Shown: piece after piece, positions 18,620 through 21,572 of the stretch
Numbering within the stretch: the first letter of the stretch is position 1
How the letters are laid out: every line of letters begins with the position of its first letter
Source of the DNA: an uncultured Collinsella sp.
GTDB lineage: Bacteria; Actinomycetota; Coriobacteriia; Coriobacteriales; Coriobacteriaceae
DNA: 21,572 nucleotides
Direction of reading: 5' to 3'
Assembly: GCA_900549655.1 (NCBI GenBank)
Contig: UROZ01000023.1
Location: 1-21,572 of the forward strand
Program-made: the position numbers and the translations under genes
The notes under the pieces: generated by a model
Told to the model about the DNA's origin: nothing
The model's database searches: none
Seen by the model: the letters and a program-made list of their open reading frames with translations, nothing else

Positions 18620-19687
18620 ATGGGCAGACAATACGACGAGGCGTTGATTGGCGCCATCTCCGGTCGCTCGTTTATAACCGAGAAGAGGGGACTCGAGGTT
18701 CAAATTCGTCCGGTTCCTGATGATGAAAGAGAGCATGTGCTTGACCCGCGAATTCTCGAGGTATCCCGCAAGAAGATGCGGAATGTTAGCATGTCTCCGA
18801 GCTGGACGAGCCTTATTGGAATGCGTCATCGCCCGGATAAGCCGACATACCGCCTACTCGATGGTGAGGTTCAGCGCGATGAGGTCCTCATGGAGGCAGC
18901 CGATCGCTATATAGATTTATTCGTCTGGACGCCACCAAATCATAAGGAGGCAAGTCCAGCGCTAGTTTACCTGCATGGCGGCGCGTTTATGGCGGGGAAT
19001 GTTCTGCAATTTGAACATCAGCTCGAGTTCATCGCCGAAAAGTCTGGTGCAGTGGTGGTTTATCCGGAATACCGCTTGGCGCCGGAGACGGCATTTCCCG
19101 GGCAGATCGAGGATTGCGTTCTTGCTCTTGATTATGTGCGCGAGCATGCCGGGGATCTCGGAATCGATCCTCATAAAATAATGGTCGCCGGCGACTCTGC
19201 GGGAGGAAGCCTTACTAATGCGTGTGTTCAGCTCAGGGGTGCTGGAGCTGTAGCCCATGCCTTCGAAATCTATCCTGAAGTCGACCTTGCGGGCGAACAG
19301 GGCGAGGGATATGAGGATTTTCCTGCGATAGCCGATCAAGAGGACGTTGCGCGTTTTCGCATCGACCATCTTCGCGATTCGGACGGCCCGATGGTCGAAC
19401 TTTGTGCACACGGAAAAATGTCTCCTCATGACCCGTTGATTTCTGCGCTAATGCTTGAGGACTGCACTGATTTCCCCCCGGTGACTATCGTGACATCCGA
19501 ATACGATCCGCTTCGTATCCCCGATGAAAAATGGGCTACAAAATTACGGTCTTCAGGAATCGATGTCGAGGTCATCGAATATGCCGGATGTGACCATGGT
19601 TTCTTCGATCATTTTGGCGTGTACCCGCAATCGGAAGACGTGTGTTTGTTGATGGCTGAGAAGCTTAAAGAAATGGCTGTACAATAA
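18620..19687 (+). CDS. Alpha/beta hydrolase, HSL-type esterase
   Basis: The 355-residue protein belongs to the hormone-sensitive-lipase-like esterases. HGGAF (His119) gives the oxyanion hole, GDSAGG carries nucleophile Ser193, and EYDPLR (Asp296) and DHGFFDH (His326) complete the triad. Residues 1-100 form an N-terminal cap. No signal peptide or membrane helix is seen, so it should act in the cytoplasm on short acyl esters. GAGGGGA precedes the ATG. It is divergent from the GntR regulator; together with the PTS this suggests removal of acetyl or similar groups from an imported substrate, but it could be unrelated. Codon use is less GC-biased than in carAB. Confidence 0.9.
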   Translation: MGRQYDEALIGAISGRSFITEKRGLEVQIRPVPDDEREHVLDPRILEVSRKKMRNVSMSPSWTSLIGMRHRPDKPTYRLLDGEVQRDEVLMEAADRYIDLFVWTPPNHKEASPALVYLHGGAFMAGNVLQFEHQLEFIAEKSGAVVVYPEYRLAPETAFPGQIEDCVLALDYVREHAGDLGIDPHKIMVAGDSAGGSLTNACVQLRGAGAVAHAFEIYPEVDLAGEQGEGYEDFPAIADQEDVARFRIDHLRDSDGPMVELCAHGKMSPHDPLISALMLEDCTDFPPVTIVTSEYDPLRIPDEKWATKLRSSGIDVEVIEYAGCDHGFFDHFGVYPQSEDVCLLMAEKLKEMAVQ

Positions 19688-19762
19688 CGTCTCTCGGCGA
19701 TAAGGGACTGAAGTCGCCTGTGTTTCTGCATTCGTGGTTCTCAGTCTGATTAAAAATGAGGC

Positions 19763-19802
19763 TTGCTCCTTGCCCGAGTGGGTGGGGAGCAGTTTGTTTT
19801 TT
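19763..19802 (+). terminator. Intrinsic terminator after the esterase
   Basis: TGCTCC (19764-19769) pairs with GGAGCA (19786-19791), extended inward by three G-U pairs and CCC/GGG around loop GAGT, and is followed by GTTTGTTTTTTG. It lies 76 nt after the stop codon. Confidence 0.88.
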
Positions 19803-19937
19803 GTAGCGATACGAGGTGAGTGCCGCGCACTTTAGATCGCCATTTTGCTTCGCTGTATACCACTTGACGTAATAAAAGAGGCAAGGGCGGTGCGAGGGCC
19901 AACAGTCATTCTAAGCTCGGATTCGTATCCTAAAAGG

Positions 19938-19965
19938 TTGTTTCGGTTGCGTGGTACAATATAGC
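19938..19965 (+). promoter_or_regulatory. Putative toxin-antitoxin promoter
   Basis: TTGTTT (19938-19943) and TATAGC (19960-19965) are 16 nt apart. An overlapping alternative -10, TACAAT, lies at 19955-19960. Transcription would start just before the inverted repeat at 19979-20006. Confidence 0.4.
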
Positions 19966-19978
19966 AAAAAAGAATGAT

Positions 19979-20006
19979 AAAATGAATTCGAAAAAGAATT
20001 CATTTT
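19979..20006. promoter_or_regulatory. Inverted repeat before the antitoxin gene, likely autoregulatory operator
   Basis: Perfect 11-bp arms AAAATGAATTC (19979-19989)/GAATTCATTTT (19996-20006) flank six bases GAAAAA. The repeat lies just downstream of the putative -10 and ends 2 nt before the Shine-Dalgarno AGGAGG (20008-20013). Phd/YefM-type antitoxins commonly bind such palindromes to repress their own operon. As RNA it would also form a hairpin next to the ribosome site. Confidence 0.7.
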
Positions 20007-20018
20007 TAGGAGGTATGT

Positions 20019-20339
20019 ATGCCTGCTTTGCAGATGCTCGACAACCTTGTTCCAATTAGCGATTTCAGCCACGGTAAGGGCTCGGCTGCATTTTCGAAGG
20101 TTGGGGACGACAATCCAGTTGTGGTTCTCAAACACAACAAGCCAGCGTTTGTGATTGTGACACCCGATGAATATAGGGAAGCGAAGCAAGCGGAGGAGGA
20201 CCTCGCCTTGTTAACGTTGGCACTTAAGAGAGTGGCTGTGGCACGTGACGATGCGCTTGTTTCCCTGTCTGATGTTATGGAAGAGCTGGGTGTGAGCCAG
20301 GACGAACTCGATCAGATGGATGAGGTCGAGTTTGAATGA
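20019..20339 (+). CDS. Type II antitoxin, Phd/YefM family
   Basis: The 106-residue protein has the Phd/YefM N-terminal DNA-binding fold (LVPISDFSHGKGSAAFSKVGDDNPVVVLKHNKPAFVIVTPDEYREAKQAEED, about residues 9-60) and an acidic C-terminal part (ending DQMDEVEFE) that should wrap the toxin. AGGAGG is 6 nt upstream of the ATG. Its stop codon overlaps the toxin start (ATGA, 20336-20339), the normal coupled arrangement that keeps antitoxin in excess. It lies in the accessory block next to a structured repeat. Confidence 0.92.
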   Translation: MPALQMLDNLVPISDFSHGKGSAAFSKVGDDNPVVVLKHNKPAFVIVTPDEYREAKQAEEDLALLTLALKRVAVARDDALVSLSDVMEELGVSQDELDQMDEVEFE

Positions 20340-20686
20340 GTGGGTACGAAGTCGCTTTCTACCCGGATGCTCTCAAGGATATTAAGCGTCTGGACGGCTC
20401 CCAACGAAAGATCGTCCTTAAGGCTATAGAAAAAATCAGAACGAACCCATTGCCGCAGAACGAAGGTGGATTCGGCAAGCCTCTTGGAAACAAGGCAGGT
20501 ACGGATTTGACTGGCTTTATGAAAATCAAGCTCAGGGGAAGTGGCATTCGAATCGTGTACCGCCTCATCAGAATTAAAGAAAAGATGGCCATCGTAGTGG
20601 TAGGCGCTCGCGAAGACATGGAAGTCTACCGAACTGCTCAGAGACGAGAACTCGATTTCGAGAAATGGGCGGAAGAGAATATCTAG
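20336..20686 (+). CDS. Type II toxin, RelE/ParE superfamily
   Basis: The 116-residue basic protein shows the RelE fold: YEVAFYPDALKDIKRLD at the N-terminus, helices rich in Lys/Arg, GKPLGNKAGTDLTGFMKIKLRGSGIRIVYRL with conserved basic residues in the central sheet, and VVVGAREDMEVYRTAQRREL at the C-terminus. RelE members cut mRNA on the ribosome; ParE members poison gyrase. The GxxRIVYRL strand and the Arg/Tyr-rich end favour RelE, but this is not certain. It is slightly longer than the usual 85-100 residues. The ATG overlaps the antitoxin stop by 4 nt, with no separate strong ribosome site. Confidence 0.9.
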   Translation: MSGYEVAFYPDALKDIKRLDGSQRKIVLKAIEKIRTNPLPQNEGGFGKPLGNKAGTDLTGFMKIKLRGSGIRIVYRLIRIKEKMAIVVVGAREDMEVYRTAQRRELDFEKWAEENI

Positions 20687-20721
20687 CTTTAACGATGAAC
20701 GACGAGTGAGCGTTGGTGGGG

Positions 20722-20751
20722 CCCTGACGAATTAGATTCGTCAGGGTTTTT
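20722..20751 (+). terminator. Intrinsic terminator after the toxin-antitoxin pair
   Basis: A perfect 11-bp stem CCCTGACGAAT (20722-20732)/ATTCGTCAGGG (20736-20746) with a 3-nt loop TAG, followed by five T residues. It closes the toxin-antitoxin transcript. Confidence 0.95.
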
Positions 20752-20839
20752 CGCTGAACCAATTGCCTTCAGTCTCCGTTGACCTTTCCTTCCAATTCAT
20801 CAGCCAACGTACGTCATGGCAATTCCCGGTAGGTCGCAG

Positions 20840-20927
20840 GGCGCTTCGCGGGCGGGCCAGGCTTTATCTGAACGACTTTGCGAAGCAACCGGAGTGAAGA
20901 TAAAGCCTGGCCCGCCCGCGAAGCGCC
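20840..20927 (+). repeat. Long structured hairpin element, copy 2
   Basis: Perfect 30-bp inverted arms (20840-20869 with 20898-20927) enclose 28 nt. GGTC (20832-20835) and GACC (20933-20936) may extend pairing further out. The loop reads GAACGACTTTGC, then GAA, then GCAACCGGAGTGA, homologous to the minus-strand loop of copy 1 at 15405-15434. Within it TTGC/GCAA (20878-20881 with 20885-20888) forms an inner stem. It has no U-tract and lies between the toxin terminator and the purE promoter, so it is not needed as a terminator for the toxin. The -35 region of purE starts 3 nt past its end. Confidence 0.82.
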
Positions 20928-20930
20928 ACA

Positions 20931-20959
20931 AAGACCGCAGGGACGGGAGCAGCTATACT
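20931..20959 (+). promoter_or_regulatory. purE promoter
   Basis: TATACT (20954-20959) is a 5/6 -10 box, the same hexamer as in the purA and tRNA promoters of this window. The hexamer 17 nt upstream, AAGACC (20931-20936), keeps only the central GAC. A 6-bp inverted repeat ACTACT/AGTAGT (20957-20971) overlaps the -10 and the start site and could be an operator. Confidence 0.5.
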
Positions 20960-21022
20960 ACTCTCAGTAGTTAAGGGTCGCGGATCCGCCGCGTCGCCGT
21001 TCTCAACAGGAGGTCTTTGTTT

Positions 21023-21487
21023 ATGGCAGATCAAAAGCCGGTTGTCGGGATCATCATGGGTTCCAAGTCCGACCTGGGCGTTATGGAAGGTTGCACCGCC
21101 GAGCTCGAGGCGCTGGGCGTGCCCTATGAGCTCGTCATTGCGAGCGCACACCGCACGCCGGCGAAGGTCCACGAGTGGGCTTCGACTGCTGCCGATCGCG
21201 GTATCAAAGTGATTATCGCCGCCGCCGGCAAGGCCGCTCACCTGGGTGGTGTCGTGGCTGCCTTTACGCCGCTGCCGGTCATCGGCGTGCCTATGAAGAC
21301 GAGTGACCTGGGCGGTATGGATTCGCTGCTGTCGATGGTGCAGATGCCTTCGGGCGTGCCCGTGGCCTGCGTTGCCATCAACGGCGCCAAGAACGCCGCC
21401 ATCTACGCCACGCAGATTCTAGGCGCTTGCGACCCCGAGTACCGCAAGGTTATCGAGAAGATGAAGCAGGAGATGGCCGACGCCTAG
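21023..21487 (+). CDS. purE: N5-carboxyaminoimidazole ribonucleotide mutase / AIR carboxylase catalytic subunit
   Basis: The 154-residue protein acts in the carboxylation step of purine synthesis. It shows GSKSDLGVMEGC (phosphate loop), SAHRTP, AGKAAHLGGVVAAFTPLPVIGVPM and GGMDSLLSMVQMPSGVPVACVAI. The ATG at 21023 is chosen over an in-frame TTG (21017) because CAGGAGG (21007-21013) is best placed for it. No purK gene lies in the window, so whether it works as the class I mutase with PurK or uses CO2 directly cannot be settled here; general length and motifs favour class I. Confidence 0.95.
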   Translation: MADQKPVVGIIMGSKSDLGVMEGCTAELEALGVPYELVIASAHRTPAKVHEWASTAADRGIKVIIAAAGKAAHLGGVVAAFTPLPVIGVPMKTSDLGGMDSLLSMVQMPSGVPVACVAINGAKNAAIYATQILGACDPEYRKVIEKMKQEMADA

Positions 21488-21522
21488 GCGTTCTGCCGTT
21501 TCACCGCAGTATAAGGAGAGCC

Positions 21523-21572
21523 ATGTCCGACTATCAGGGAAAACGATTCAAGGCTTCTCAGATTCCCGATCC
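21523..21572 (+). CDS. Start of a gene cut by the window end, unidentified
   Basis: An ATG preceded by AAGGAGAG (21513-21520) opens a frame that reads MSDYQGKRFKASQIPD and runs off the window after 16 full codons. It starts 35 nt after purE and is probably in the same operon. The residues are too few to name the product; another nucleotide-synthesis gene would fit the context but this is a guess. Confidence 0.6.
   Translation, partial: MSDYQGKRFKASQIPD

Larger units (their letters stand above)
19688..20018. other. Esterase-antitoxin intergenic region
   Basis: No gene is seen. The region holds the esterase terminator, then about 130 bases without clear features except TGACGTAATA (19865-19874), which repeats ten bases of each arm of the PTS palindrome. 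It ends with the toxin-antitoxin promoter and inverted repeat. Confidence 0.6.
20687..21022. other. Toxin-purE intergenic region
   Basis: No gene is seen. In order it holds the toxin-antitoxin terminator, about 85 plain bases, the second long hairpin element (20840-20927), the purE promoter and a short inverted repeat ACTACT/AGTAGT (20957-20971). The purE ribosome site CAGGAGG (21007-21013) ends it. Confidence 0.65.

Noticed and set aside
15364..20950. Transposase, integrase or phage genes in the accessory block
   Set aside because: None of the frames in the block resembles a recombinase or phage protein, and no insertion-sequence ends are seen beyond the hairpin elements.

Overview
The window looks like a piece of a GC-rich Gram-positive chromosome, most consistent with Coriobacteriia (a Collinsella-like gut actinobacterium). 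That is an inference from strong G/C third-position bias, Shine-Dalgarno-led genes, tRNA genes with encoded CCA and gene content. I could not run a database search. Most of it is housekeeping DNA read on the plus strand, interrupted by a lower-GC accessory block.

Layout. 1-250: two tRNA-Ser genes (CGA and GGA) on the minus strand, separated by a terminator. 251-744: non-coding, with a promoter and a leader hairpin before rpsF. 745-2504: rpsF-ssb-rpsR-rplI, ending in a textbook terminator, then dnaB. 4143-6852: purA and purD (purine synthesis). 6874-7569: a Nudix ADP-ribose pyrophosphatase-like gene. 7652-10409: an ABC exporter half-transporter and an unrecognised single-pass membrane protein, closed by a terminator. 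10452-15363: carAB (carbamoyl phosphate synthetase); the carA leader carries a hairpin matching the PyrR-binding loop. 15364-20950: accessory block with a mannose/sorbose-family PTS (EIIB, EIIC, EIID, no EIIA), a convergent GntR/UTRA regulator, a divergent HSL-type esterase and a Phd/YefM-RelE toxin-antitoxin pair. 21023 onward: purE and the first codons of a further gene.

How the genes fit together. Ribosomal proteins S6, S18 and L9 sit with SSB and the replicative helicase. PurA, PurD and PurE belong to purine synthesis, and CarAB feeds pyrimidine and arginine synthesis. The PTS, regulator and esterase probably form a carbohydrate uptake unit of unknown substrate; a perfect 38-bp palindrome before the EIIB gene is the best operator candidate.

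Most unusual signal. Two long hairpins, at 15379-15461 (downstream of carB) and 20840-20927 (upstream of purE), lie at the two edges of the accessory block in opposite orientation. Their arms differ in sequence but are each perfectly paired (18 and 30 bp), while their loops are recognisably homologous and differ at two positions by paired, compensatory changes. This looks like a family of structured repeats or RNA elements that I cannot match to a described class.
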